Shown here: positions 11,192 to 22,797 of the stretch, piece after piece
How positions within the stretch are numbered: the first letter of the stretch is position 1
How the letters are laid out: each line of letters begins with the position of its first letter
DNA from: Celoporthe dispersa
Lineage: Eukaryota; Ascomycota; Sordariomycetes; Diaporthales; Cryphonectriaceae
Assembly (NCBI GenBank): GCA_016584495.1
Contig: WAID01000009.1
Location: 3,782,001 to 3,846,000 of the forward strand
DNA length: 64,000 bases
Direction: 5' to 3'
The notes under the pieces: generated by a model
The model's database searches: none
What the model saw: the letters and a program-made list of their open reading frames with translations, nothing else
Told to the model about the DNA's origin: nothing
Program-made: the position numbers and the translations under genes

Positions 11192-12134
11192 CCTGAGGCG
11201 GGATGGCCTGCTGAGGGCTGTGGTGGTGAGAAGCCGAGGAGAGTGCTGGGTTTCGAGATGGTGGTTTTTTGCCGTTTGCGAGATCTGGTAGAAGGTTTCC
11301 CAGCTTGACGCGCTGTCTTGTGTGTTTTGTTCTTGTCTTTATTTTCAGTGTCTCGAGAGGAAAAGTAATAGATCTCGTCATGCCAGGTGTATGCTTGAAT
11401 CAAGCCAAGCGTGTGCCCAGAATGCAGGCACCAGAAGGAAGAAAGTAAAAGGAGAGGTGTGGATTCTCAGACACGCTGGTTCTTGTTGTCAATGGAAAGT
11501 GAGCAGAACTGGTGTCAATCATGGTGTTTCGTAGTCCAGTAACAACAATGGCGCGTCAGAAATCGTAAAAGCTATTCAAGTGGTGAGGAAACTTCTTTGA
11601 GGCAGGTGCTGTGTGTCCTTTGTGGTTCCTCCAAGCGAGACAAGAATAGATACTGTATTAATCCATTGTCTAGGTACCTGTGCACCGGTAAATGACAATT
11701 CTGGAAGGAAGAACATACTGGTAACCACGTCGAGCTTCTAATGAGGTATGCAGTGGCAGCATCCTGTGCCTCCTACAGCTTTCGATTAATTACTTATTGC
11801 ATCATGTAGCCACTGACGCGACTGCTTGATTCTTGAATTTACATGAAACGGACAGCCACAACTTGCCGAGCTTAACTCTCGAGGATAATCCGTCTGATGC
11901 TCAGGTCAATAAGAAGGCTAGGTCCGATCGCTCTATGCAACCCTGCGTTGACGCTTCATCGATTTGCACTGACTCGGGCGGGGCCATCATGAGACGCAGA
12001 CACAGCGGCTGAACGAAGGCCTGTATGAGGGTGAAGAAAAATATCGGCTGATGCTTCTCGTTCTTCACTGAGCCCATGTGGCCGTCTGTAATCGACGCAC
12101 GAGCCCTTGGGACATTGTCGTCACCACCTACTTT
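11192..12134. other. Intergenic, no gene seen
   Basis: About 0.94 kb holding the 5' flank of the small Cys/His gene and the 3' flank of the BET4-type gene. AT-rich around 11640-11900. ORFs present are antisense or unsupported. Confidence 0.5.
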
Positions 12135-13610
12135 TTACATGCCGAGTCCCATTTCTCGTTCGAGGTCATCCCATCGACCCTTCTTCATCGGGTCCAGCTC
12201 TCGAACCTTGGAGAGCCAGGTCCTCAAGTCGGACTGCTCGTCGTCCCGCGGCGGCCTCTGCTCCAGAGCAGCCAATGCCAGTGTGTAGTCCATGAGTCTC
12301 TCGTATATCAACTTGCAGTCGTCGTAATCCTCCAGTAGATCCTTGATGTCTTCAATCTCTCGAGTGATGTATGTCACCCTGTCGTCGTTCGTCAAGTTCG
12401 CGGTGATGGTGGGCTGGTCGACATGCTCGACCAGATCGAGCATGAGGAATTGGTGATAGTACCAGAGAGACTGGTCATCAGGTCCCACGTTCAGAGCCTC
12501 TCGGATCAAGGCCAATTCTTTCTGCGCGTCAGTCGAGCCCTTGTCCGGTCAATAACAGCCACACACTCACCGTCGTCGAAGAATTTCCTCCTGGCAGCAT
12601 CATCCGCACCACGCTCGGCCAGCAGCCTGGGGATCAGCTTGCTTCGACTGTGCCATGCGGAGAAGTTTGACAGATCGACACGGATCATCTTGGTCGTGAA
12701 CTCGAACTCCGGTTCCACCATGCTCTTGCCGTGCAACACCGCACTCTCTAGGTGTTTGACAACGTTTCGACGATAGCCCCACGCGTGGAAATTCCGGCGG
12801 TCCTTTGTCAGCATCTTGGTGTCGAGACCTAGCTCCTCCTCCCATATGCGCCGCGCAACAGACGGCTCCAGGCGATCTATGGCCTGTTGGAGCAGCCAAG
12901 ATCGGTACTTCCATATCCAATAGCACTTTGGAAATTCCATCAGAAGAGGCACCGTGAAGCCTAGCTCGGACCTGAGCACTTCCAGGTCGTCCTGCCGAGC
13001 CCTGGCCCTCGTGTCTGTCTTCTCCTCTGCAGCCGCTCCAGACCCATCCTTGTCGCCGGTCGCATCAGCTGTAGTACCACTCTTCCCAGTTGTCTGGGAC
13101 CTGGGGCTTTGCTGGATCGTGGTCGAGGAAGAGGAGGAGGAAGAATCGGCGGAAGACGCTGTGGTAGTGTCGGTCCGAGAAGAACTCGGCGACGCCCTCG
13201 AGGGCGAAGACCCAAGCGGCGGTCTTGACAAAGATCCAGATATTAGCAAACGTCTGCGGACGTTCCATATCGTGTAGTATTCCGGGTTCAGGCGCAGGAG
13301 CTTTGTGGTGAGTTGGAACGCCTCGGGGGTATAGTCGTCGTCGCCCTTTGCGATCTGTTTGTGATGGAGCGGTCAGCCTGGCATCATGCAAAGACCAACA
13401 ACGCAAGCCGCGGGGGACAAGGCGCGGTACGCACATGAGCGCGGATCTGTTCTTCGAGGTCGCGATACTTGTTGATCTTGTCAAGCTCTTGCTTCTTCTG
13501 CTCTTCCGTGCGTGACCGGGTGGTTCGGGTTACGCCATGCTGAGTCCCTTGCTATCAGTCAACTTCACTCTTCGTAAATATGCTGGATGAAGGTGCCATA
13601 CACTGGCCAT
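12135..13610 (-). CDS. BET4: Rab geranylgeranyltransferase alpha subunit
   Basis: Alpha subunit of geranylgeranyltransferase type II, which together with Bet2 and the escort protein Mrs6 prenylates Rab GTPases for vesicle traffic. Four coding exons: 13602-13610 (only nine bases, ATG GCC AGT), 13435-13539, 12571-13354 and 12135-12517, giving 426 residues in one frame. The start is MASHGVTRTTRSRTEEQKK. Protein prenyltransferase alpha repeats are clear: LNPEYYTIWNVRR, CYWIWKYRSWLL, RNFHAWGYRRNVV, NFSAWHSRSKLI and SLWYYHQFLM. A Ser/Thr-rich low-complexity insert of about 75 residues lies between the first and second repeat, longer than in yeast Bet4. The last intron's acceptor must be the AAAG site at 12518, not the CAG four bases earlier, to hold the frame. 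Confidence 0.93.
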
Positions 13611-14684
13611 TGCGAGATTATGGAGGTTTCTGACAGAAAGAAGGCAGGGCTCTCCCAGAGTATGTTCAGCAGTGCATGTGATTGTCCTTGTCAGCAGTCA
13701 CAGGAGGGGACAGCGTTGAAGATGATGTTCCAGAGCTGCAGGCTTGGCCTTGGGTGCAAAGGGACATCAGGAGGCAGGGGTCCCAGGAGCAGGGAGGGGT
13801 ACACTGAGTACTTAGTCTGGTGGCTTTAACAGGGCACCCCCCCTGTGTCCTCCCTAAACCTTCTGCCCCTCAATTTATACTTATGTACACAGGCAAGGTA
13901 GGCCAACAACAGCACTGCAACCACTTTGGTATAGCTCTAGCAAGATGAACCTCGACGCTCGCGTATGCTAAAAGCATTCTCTTTACTATGAGACATCCAA
14001 TCTCACCTGCCAGGGTTTTTGATGATGCTATGGTACACCTGTCGAATGCATTACCAGATCATATATCATCTAGCTGGGAGCAGCACTGTTAATTGATTGT
14101 GGTGGTGGCTGTGATGGCTCTCGAGGTCTCTCTTTCCTCTTCGTGCTTTGGATCTGGTATGCTCACAAAGGGGAGCAGCACTTCTCCTCTCCTCTTTCCC
14201 TTTCTCTGGCCCTTTCCTACATCTCTCTCCATCCTACTCCTCCATCCTATTTCTTAACATACCTGTGATGACTTTTTTCTTCCCTCCTATCATACGCTGA
14301 ACAGTGTTATGACATTCTCAACCAACCACATCTTCTTACCAGGACCACACATCTTTCCACTGATGATCTGAGAACTGTTCCAGCTGCTTGTGCCCTCCTG
14401 GCTGCAGCAATTGAAGTTGCTGCCTCTGGCCGGAGAGCCAGGTGGGACAGTTTTCCACAGCTCATCTGCCTACCCGCTCGTTCTCCCCTCTAAAGAAAGG
14501 GCCCATCTTCGTCCGTATTGCTTCCTGAGCACACTTTATCATCATCACAGCTTTCCTCCAGCCAGTCGCTCACTACCTTCGCCCGCCTGCCTGTCTCCGG
14601 CTTGGCTAATGCGCATCCCTTGTCAGCCCAGAGCCCTGTGGACATCTGCGACCTCGAACATCCTGGAGCCTCCTGCAGCTCACG
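13611..14684. other. Divergent promoter and 5' leader region
   Basis: Between the BET4-type gene and the AMA1-type gene. A strong C/T-rich stretch at about 14150-14260 is typical of fungal promoters. No ORF with recognisable features. Confidence 0.55.
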
Positions 14685-17504
14685 ATGGCCGGATCGAGCA
14701 CGCCTGTTACCCCACGCACGCAACAAACATGTCTTGAGCCTCCATGCCGCACTGGTCGTTCTGCAGATTCCGGCTATGGCTCTCTCGAGACGTCACCGAT
14801 AAGGTCCATACAGAGGTATCGTCTCGACCGGACGGCTCTGTCTATTGCTCCGAATTCATACGACGGGACCAGCTCTGAGGAGTCAGACTCTGAGATATCA
14901 GAAAGAGATACTCCAGGGAAGAAATTGCTTTCTTCACCAAGTGTTGAATGTGGGAAGTTCGTGACTCTCCCTCGGGTCTCGAGGCGACGAATCTCACGAA
15001 CCGATTCCTATCCAGTAATGACTCAGCCAAAATCCGCCCACCAACGCCGCGGATCTGACAACACTGCTGTCAATGGGTCTAGAGCGGGCTCGCTGAAAGC
15101 TCTAGATCGATTTATACCAACGAGGGACAATGCGACACCTCGGTCAGAGAGATTGCAGACGAGCAGGGCTCTGCAAGATCTCTCGCCCTCTGAACGACTC
15201 GTGCGTCACAACCAAGATGCTCCTGACCCTTTCTGCTTCAGACGGCGGGCTCTGCCACCTTCTCCGACGGAAGCCCGAAAGGCAAGACGCCCAAGTCAGA
15301 ACGGGACGGTCCTTGATTCGGCCTCGTTCGATGAAACAGACAGAAGAGTGGTGAGTTCTCGAATGCTCTCTGTTTCTCTCTCTCTCTCTCTCTCTGGGAT
15401 GTTTTGCCCACGACTGACGTTAGTTCCAGTTCAGCAGCAGTATCTGGTCCATCGGGGCTGTGGCTCCCAGCCATGGAGCCATCGAGGACGGTCGAGGGGG
15501 TCTTTTCGCCAGCGGCACCAATGCTCCCATGTTCAATACCCAATTCCCCCCGTCACGGCCAAGGGATGAAGAAGATATCGAGAAGCACGAGGCCCGCCTC
15601 GCGTCAGCCTTCGAGATCGACTAGTCATCGAGAATAATCGGTCTCGACCGCTTATCGACCATGGCGGAGAAGCAGCCAAAGATGCTCAACAGCCAGCCAG
15701 GGCGCAAGACATACTGGAACGGTACGCAGCTGGTCAGGGACGACCACCCCACGAAGAAGCCGACCAGACGAGTGCCAGAGCTGCGAACCCTGCCGGTTAC
15801 CCCCTTCAAGGTTCTCGATGCACCCAATCTCAGAGACGATTACTACTGTTCCATCCTAGCCTTCGATCCTGTCTGCCAGACCTTGGCTGTGGGTCTCGGC
15901 GCGAGGCTTTATAGTTGGTCTGAGCTCACGGGGGTCCAGACGCTCGAGGACAACGGGCTCGTTGATAGCTCATGGCTGACCACGCTGGATTTCTCGTCCG
16001 CCCAGGGCAAGAAGTGTATTCTGGCATATGGCCGATCAAACGGGATCTTGAACCTAATGTCGCTTTGGGATGCCCCGACACTGTACGACCGCCAGTATCC
16101 TCGGTTTAGATTTGCTCCGCACGTCGAGGAGGCGCCTGTTGCCTGTGTTAGCTGGAAGCCCACCGTCTCCCTGCGCCCCTCCGTCAATCCTTACAATCCT
16201 GGGCACCTTGTTGAGAACGAGGATCTCCTCGTCGGCGATGAGCACGGCAATGTCTTCTACTATGCCGTCGAGTGGCCTCGGTCATGGGAGACGTACCGCC
16301 ACAACTGGCGAGGCAGTGTTCAGTGCCTCGCCTACATAACAGCTCACACACAGCAGGTCTGCGGCCTTTCCTGGTCACCAAGCGGCAACTTGTTCGCCAC
16401 AGGAGGCAATGACAATACATGCTTTCTCTTCGAGGCCCAGAAGATAACTGAGCGGCCAGAGGAGCTTGATCGTGGCCGAGACGCGGAGAACACCCTGTCT
16501 GCCTACCGAGAGCCGATCCCGCCCCAGACCATTGGTGGACAACAACTTGAGCTACGGCGCTCACTGAACGGCGTCTCAACGGGGAGGCAATCGCCTTTGC
16601 TCCCTGGGGTCTCCCTATCTGCTCCGCGGCAGACATCAGCCTCTTCGTCTGGCAGCACGAACCCGCCCGTGGCCATCGGGTCGATCGACGACCGGCTGTC
16701 TAGCATGCCCGTAGCGTCACCCTTTGCTCGTTTCCTTCGCGCTGATACCAACACCCGCATCTGGGACCTCGACCGCATTACCACCGAGCGTGCTGCGCCC
16801 CGTTACCCGCCGGCCTTACCTGCCAGCATCTCAGCCGCATCAGATGCCTTCCGGAATCCCCTCTCCAGTACATCTGGTGACCCACGCACCATCGGTGAGC
16901 GGCAAGCCAAGCATCGGTGGGAGCATACGGCTGCCGTGAAGGCCATCGCCTTCTGCCCCTGGCGGGATGGGCTCGTTGCCACTAGGGGTGGGTCTCACGA
17001 CAAGTGCATCCACTTCTACCACACAACGTCGGGGGTAGCACTGGCTACCATCGCGGTGCACGCGCAGGTGACGAGCCTGATATGGAGCACCACACGGCGA
17101 GAGATCGCGGCGACGTTTGGGTACGCCCAGCCGGACCATCCTTATCGGATCGCCGTGTTCTCCTGGCCTGAGTGCCGGCAGGTGGCGGCTATCCCGTGGG
17201 AAGGGGAACACCGGGCGCTGTACGCAATACCGTACCCGCAAGGTCCACCGGACTACCGGGCTGCGAGAGATGCAACGGGGAACCCAAGAAATCGAGACCG
17301 AGAGAGGCGCGAGAGGGAGAAGAGGCGAAACCGCACCGCGATGGAGGGTGCATAGTCGTCGCTGCCAGCGACGAGAGCATCAAGTTCCACGAGGTATGGT
17401 CAGGCGGGAAGAAGGCGACGATTGGCGGAACAGGGCTTCTCGGCGGGAGTGACATACTGGAAGACCTAGAAGGGATCGAGAAGGAGGGTGGTGTCATTCG
17501 CTAA
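14685..17504 (+). CDS. AMA1: Meiotic APC/C activator, Cdc20/Fizzy family (AMA1 type), frame-disrupted
   Basis: Fizzy-family WD40 activator that brings substrates to the anaphase-promoting complex, most like yeast Ama1. Exon 1 is 14685-15350; the intron is 15351-15423; the rest runs to the TGA-type end at 17504. The C-box is DRFIPTRD at residues 141-148, followed by SERLVR and APDPF. Further on come the Fizzy motif PFKVLDAPNLRDDYYC and WD repeats such as QQVCGLSWSPSGNLFATGGND. Two breaks exist. An in-frame TAG lies at 15622-15624. A one-base loss in the G run at 17346-17348 puts the last repeat (IVVAASDESIKFHEVW) and the C-terminal Ile-Arg tail (GGVIR) in another frame. With one base added there, exon lengths close to a multiple of three. 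The TAG could be skipped by a 69-bp intron (15624-15692) with a poor GTCATC donor, or be a real nonsense change. Confidence 0.85.
15375..15395 (+). repeat. (TC)n microsatellite in AMA1-type intron 1
   Basis: About ten TC units inside the intron at 15351-15423, upstream of the 3' splice site. Confidence 0.9.
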
Positions 17505-18289
17505 GATAGGTCACACACAGGTGGTCGGATCTGTAGTGCTCCCGGGTTCTGCGCCGACCAGACAGCTGTCAAACCTTTTGGTCTACAGATAGGTAAGTCA
17601 ACAGCGCTGGCTTGGCCATCACACGCTTCTTGGTCTTTTGGTCCTTTCCGAAGCACAGCAACTACAAATTTTTATTCACCAGAATGTTAGCATAACTGCA
17701 AGCAGGCAGGAGGTAGCAGAAGTAGTGCGGCCCTGGGGAGGAGGTCGGGCGATGTATGGTCGGTGGTTGGCCATGCCTTCGTCCTCAAGGGGATGTCATA
17801 CCACGAATCAGTATGTCTTCTTGCCCGCCCAACACCTGCCTGTCTCCTATGATAGGCTGCGACTGCAGAACTGCTGCTGTATGTGACCCTCTCATGCACT
17901 GTGGCGTGCCAAGAGGTGCGTCTGACAGCTTATACGCTGGGTCGAAGCGCAGAGTGGTCACCAGTGATTTGACGTCACACACACAGATGTCGGTGGTTGT
18001 TGGCATACTGAGAAAGGGTGATTGATATCTCACCATGAGGCTCTAGAGTAGTGCAAGGGTGGGTCGCCTCCCAGGTTCACAAGGGCGCAACTCAGTCACC
18101 GAGCACCAGGTAACGTATCCAGGGTTGACAGCCTGCACTTTGTCTCTCTTGATTGTGGTGATACTTGGTCACCACCGGCCGTAAAAAGCGACAGTCACCC
18201 AGGCTCACAAGAAATTTCATCGCCACGAGACATATAAGTGAAAAATTCTTCGAAGACCCCCCCAAACAAGCCAGCCCAGCCAGCCCATC
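17505..18289. other. Intergenic, no gene seen
   Basis: 3' flank of the AMA1-type gene and 5' flank of the following small gene. No recognisable element. Confidence 0.5.
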
Positions 18290-18889
18290 ATGTGGACCCT
18301 CTTCGACAGCCGCAACAAAGACCTCACCCTGGAGACCTCAGCCGGCGCCGGGCAAACCATAGGCACGAGCCTGTTCCACGTCCCTCTGGCCATCTTCAAG
18401 CTGCCCGTCATGGTCTACAGGCGACAGAAGAGGAAGTGGAGGGAGAAGAGACTGACCAGGACGGGGCGGGGCGGCAGTGGTGGTGGTGGTGGTGTGCCTT
18501 TTCACGGGGACGTGGCCAAGGCAGATCTCGGGTTGGGCCTGGGGCCGCAGCAGGACGGTCAGGGGAGTGGCCACACTACTGGTAATGATAACATCAGCCC
18601 CGACGTCGTCGCCCCAGGCTGGGCGGCACGAGGCTGTGACGACGTGGTCATCCGCGAAGGGGTAGAGCACGAGGTCAACCTGGAGACGTCGGCCACGACG
18701 ATGGCGTGGAAGTGGCACGCGGAGCACGGGGTGAAGCCTGCGGATCCCGAGGCGGCGAAACAGGGCATGTTGCAGGTGAGGAGTCTGCTTGGTGAGGGTG
18801 GTGTTGATATGTCTTCGTTTCAGGGGGGAGGATGGAGAGGATGGGGTGGAAAAGGCGGGTGGCGAGGAGGAGAAGGATGGGAAGCGTGA
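18290..18889 (+). CDS. Hypothetical protein with Gly-rich segments, 199 residues
   Basis: An ORF starting MWTLFDSRNKDLTLETSAG. The first 50 residues have a hydrophobic-then-basic pattern (LAIFKLPVMVYRRQKRKWREKR). A Gly run follows at residues 62-67, and the C-terminus is a Gly/Trp-rich repeat (WRGWGGKGGWRGGEGW). The motif LETSA occurs twice, near residues 13 and 127. A 48-bp stretch at about 18776-18823 (GTGAGG to TTTCAG) could be an in-frame intron; removing it leaves the frame unchanged, so the protein is either 199 or 183 residues. No domain recognised; the gene call itself is moderate. Confidence 0.45.
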   Translation: MWTLFDSRNKDLTLETSAGAGQTIGTSLFHVPLAIFKLPVMVYRRQKRKWREKRLTRTGRGGSGGGGGVPFHGDVAKADLGLGLGPQQDGQGSGHTTGNDNISPDVVAPGWAARGCDDVVIREGVEHEVNLETSATTMAWKWHAEHGVKPADPEAAKQGMLQVRSLLGEGGVDMSSFQGGGWRGWGGKGGWRGGEGWEA

Positions 18890-19414
18890 ATAGCGTTACT
18901 GGTCCACTGGTGGTGACGTATAGTCAGGTCTAGGGCCAAATAAATAATAACAAGCAAAGTGATGCGAGGGGGAAGAAAGGGCGAGACGGCGGGGCTTGGT
19001 TAAGCTCTACGGGCCGGAGAGGGGTGAATGGGTGCACTTCGCCGTCTTCTGTGGGGAGAGCTCTCTGGTCCAAATCCAGAGTATCTTATAGCTGATTGAC
19101 CATGTATTCTTTCATCGTCTTCCAGAGCAGAAACTGTTCTGACAGATACCTCGTATGGATCGTACTCATGCTCTCGTGTAAACTGCCTCCTCCCTGTATA
19201 CCCATTGACTCTGATGATTATACTCGCAATAACTGGCACCCTAAAACCCCACCGCTGGCGTATTTTCCCTCCGGGAGAATATTCAAAGTATTTGCACAAC
19301 GCTTCGAGCTTCCCAAAATCATCATCATTCACACCGGCAAGCAAATGTGGCAGGTCTTCTTTCCATCGTGAAAACCTGACCCTCTTCCATGTTCCCTTTT
19401 GTATGCACATACAT
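18890..19414. other. Intergenic between convergent genes
   Basis: 3' flanks of two convergent genes, nothing else seen. Confidence 0.5.
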
Positions 19415-22400
19415 TTATGACGACCCGATCGTCACACCGATATTCCCACTCGTCGTATGCACCTTGACGTTCCCTCCCTTCTCGATCGGCCCCTTGTGCG
19501 CCAGCACAACCTTCTTGATGCCGGGGAACCCATCCTCCCGCTGGCGGATGATCTCGACCCCCTCGCCCTCGACGCTGATCTTGCCCGTCAGGCTGTCGGT
19601 GTCGATGTAACCTTCCCAGGAAGGAGGATAGGTCACGCGAATCCGGGCGCTGGTGGCCGTATGTCGGCCCGAGAGCACGCGGAGGGCTGGCGGGGCCATG
19701 GCGGCAGCGGCAGCAGCAGCAGCAGCTGGGAGGACGGGCTGGACAGGCTGAGCGGGCTGCACGGGCTGAACAGGTTGCACAGGCTGCACGGCCCTGGCAG
19801 GCTCGTCGGGCTGCTGCTGCGGCGAGGCCTGGGTGAGGTCATATGGATCACCTCCGCCGATGGGGATGACAACAGTGCCATCATCATCATTCCTGGGGTG
19901 TGATGGAGGGGAGAACGGCGGGACCGGTGCGTCCGGCGCACGAGGAGGCACAGGCGCGACGAGAGGTGGGCTCACGTATGCGCTGGCGCTCAGGTCCGTC
20001 CACATCGCCTCGAGCACGCGAATCGCCGTGTTGCCGCTCGTGGACGAGGTCTCCACGAGAGACTTCCTTGCCGCTGAATCTCCATTCTCGCCATCAGGGT
20101 CGCTGGTGAGGACGGCGTTGGCCTGTGACTGGTCCAGGACCGGCAGCAGGGTCAGGTCCATGTTGCCGGAGGTAGTGTGCGCCTTTAACGAGGTACCAAA
20201 TGCCACGCTGGCCTTTACCGTGCCTGACATGCTCTGCAGGTCGACGCCGTAGGATCGCGGCGGGATGAGGTCCCCTGGGCCGCTGGCGATACCAGCCTCT
20301 TTCTCCTGCAGGGCCCGGGCGGCGGTGGCCTCGGTAACGGGCTCGTGCACCTCAATGTCGCCCGAGATGGCCTTGGCGTACAGGACCGCGGGGCGGGGCT
20401 TCTCCTTCAGCACCTCCTTGGGCCGGACGCCCGCGTGGATAGAGCCGGAGATGGTCTCGAGGCCGAGGTAGTCGTACAGCGGCCAGGAGCCCGAGATGGA
20501 GCCCGACAGGGTCTTGACCTCGACGTAGCGCGTGTCCAGGCTGAAGGTGGCAGGCGGCGCGTTGTACATGAGGTCGGCCTTGTCCCTCACGCCGTCTGTG
20601 GCGGCCACGATGGAGCCAACCGTGCTAGACAGCCGGGCGAAGCTGTGCAGCTGCAGGGACAGGTTGTCCAGCAGCTTGACGCCTAGGTGGACGGCCTGGA
20701 CGTTGAGGCTGCCGAGCACGCTGTCGGCCGGCACCCAGATGGTCGCCTGGACTACCACACAAGGCGACGAGGCGCTTTCTGTCCAGGAGAGTGAGCGGGG
20801 CGTCAGGATCTTCAACTCCTGCTCGTCGTCGTCCCAGTTGATGCTGATTTTGAGCCTGGGGTCGTTGACAATGGTCTGCACCTTGATCATCGCCTCGGGG
20901 GTTCCAGCACCCGAGCGCCGGATGACTACGTCGCCGCTGATGTGGACATCTTTGCCGTCGTGGGTGTACTCGTCCTTGATGTCCTGGAGGACAGAGATGT
21001 TGCGCGAGGCGGAGAAGTCCACCCGAAGCTCGATGTTGTGGGCTTTGGCCACCTTGGGAGCACACATGCGCTCATTTCCCCACGTCAGGGGTCCGTCGAA
21101 CGGAGGATAGCCCAGTCTGGTGCCGCTGTCGTCCTGGTCAGGGGAGGTCGCCGTTGCCCAGTTCTGGTCTGGTATCAACTGGTGTATCTCCAGAGCTGCC
21201 TCCTGGGACCTTAATATTCCTCTGCATGACTACCTGTTAGTATCTGATGGTGAAATGTCTGGCCAGTACGTGTGATATGGTGGAGAGGAGCACTTGAGAG
21301 CGGAGGAGGAGATGAGGGCAGGCCTTGGTGGTTAGTGTTGATATGCACAGCACAGCGATCATAATGATGACAGGCCATGCATGCAATCGCCACGTCAGCA
21401 CTGTAACTGACTGCGTCGACTGCGTCACCGAGCCCACCAACATCGAGAGCACGTCGTGTACGCAGATGGTAAGCGATGCAGGACCAACAAGGGCAGCCCT
21501 CGTAAGCGGCTTACCTCATTCTTGACGCCCCTGATGGAGCTGACCAGAAACCCGATCGTGATGAAGAGCAGGATCACGCCCAGAAAGACCATCTTGGAGT
21601 GCTTCCTCCAGCTGGACTGACCCAGCCGCTCCCTCCACCCAGGAGGAGGCTGAGGGTGGTAGTGATAGTGCCCATTCTCGTCTGGCTCCCCTCCCATGCT
21701 CTGTGGGGTGATGGCTTGGTACGTCTGGCCATTCAGGAGGCCACGCCTCTCAAGCGTCGAAGGGCGGCCCATGTCTCTGGTGGCGATGCCACTCGTGCCG
21801 GTGGTCGAGGGTGGTGAGGAAGATGAGACGGACTGGTAGTTGGGGAAAGGCCTGTTCGAGCTGCTCAAAGGCGACGTAGGCGACGGCGTGTAGGCAGGCG
21901 GGGCCTCGCTGAAGAGTGACGAGCGCTCTGAATATATGGTGTTGCTCCGGCGGGAGCGGTTGGACGAGGATGTCAGCCCTGCAGCAGATGACGACGACGC
22001 CGAGGGCGTGTACCTGTGCTGGGCCGGGCCCGACCTAAAGGGTGAAGAAGCAGCGGCTGTAGGGCCCGCGGCAGTAGATGGTGGTAGGTGAGGGTTCAGC
22101 AGCGAGAAGGCCGAAGGGAGAACCGCTGCTGGTTGGCGACTGTGAGGGTCTGTGGTAGTGCTGGTGGTGATGTTTGTTGGATAGTGTGTAGCAGGAGACC
22201 CTGGAGATGCTAAATCGCCCCCGGAGGAGGAGAAGGAGGAAAAGGGACGTCTGTTTTGATGGCGCTCCTCCCGGGCCTCTCTTGCTTTGCTCTCGGCAGT
22301 GGATCCTTGCTCCAGTGACGGGTCTGACACCAGACATCTGGTACATGTGGTACTTGGGACGATAGGGGTGGCAACGCGGGCGACGACGTGGCGCCAGGTA

Positions 22401-22797
22401 CCCCGAGATCGTCTGTTGGCTGCCGAGAAGGAGAACAGGTGGACAGGTAGGGATGGCTCGGGTCATCCTCACTGCTGGGCCCCGGCTCAGAGATCCGAGG
22501 TCTATTTCCAGGTCCAGGTCCAGGTGCAGCAGGACCTTCTCCTGGTAGCAGGGGACGCCGACCAAAGTATCCATCTGACGGCGACAGTGCTGCTTCTTGG
22601 TCTTCTTGTGCTGCCTCGTCTGGCTGGTGGTGGCCATAATATTCATCATTATCATCACCACCACCGCCGACACCTGCTCCTCTGTGCGCACCAGTGTTTC
22701 CTCCGTCTCCCGTCAGGGCGGCATACAGATCCTCGTCGGCATCTGAGAGGCCGTCAAGCCCACTGTACATGTCGTCGGAATAGGGAAAGTCAGACAT
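19415..22797 (-). CDS. Single-pass membrane protein with DUF4097-like beta-repeat ectodomain, frame-disrupted
   Basis: Two coding parts, 21515-22797 and 19415-21202, split by a 312-bp intron (GTAAGC to CCCAG). The N-terminal 400 residues are acidic then Ser/Pro-rich and disordered, starting MSDFPYSDDMYSGLDG. One hydrophobic helix (MVFLGVILLFITIGFLVSSI, about residues 402-421) follows a basic RKHSK, implying a cytosolic N-terminus. The C-terminal half has repeated short beta-turn motifs (SISGSW, SISGDIEV-like, SGNMDL, LTGKISVEGEG, TTSGNIGVTIGSS), as in DUF4097/adhesin-like beta-helix domains. A linker carries QPV repeats and nine Ala. A one-base loss near 22330-22331 separates the first two frames; adding it makes exon 1 phase 0 and gives 1023 residues. 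Function unknown; perhaps cell-surface or cell-wall facing. Confidence 0.7.
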
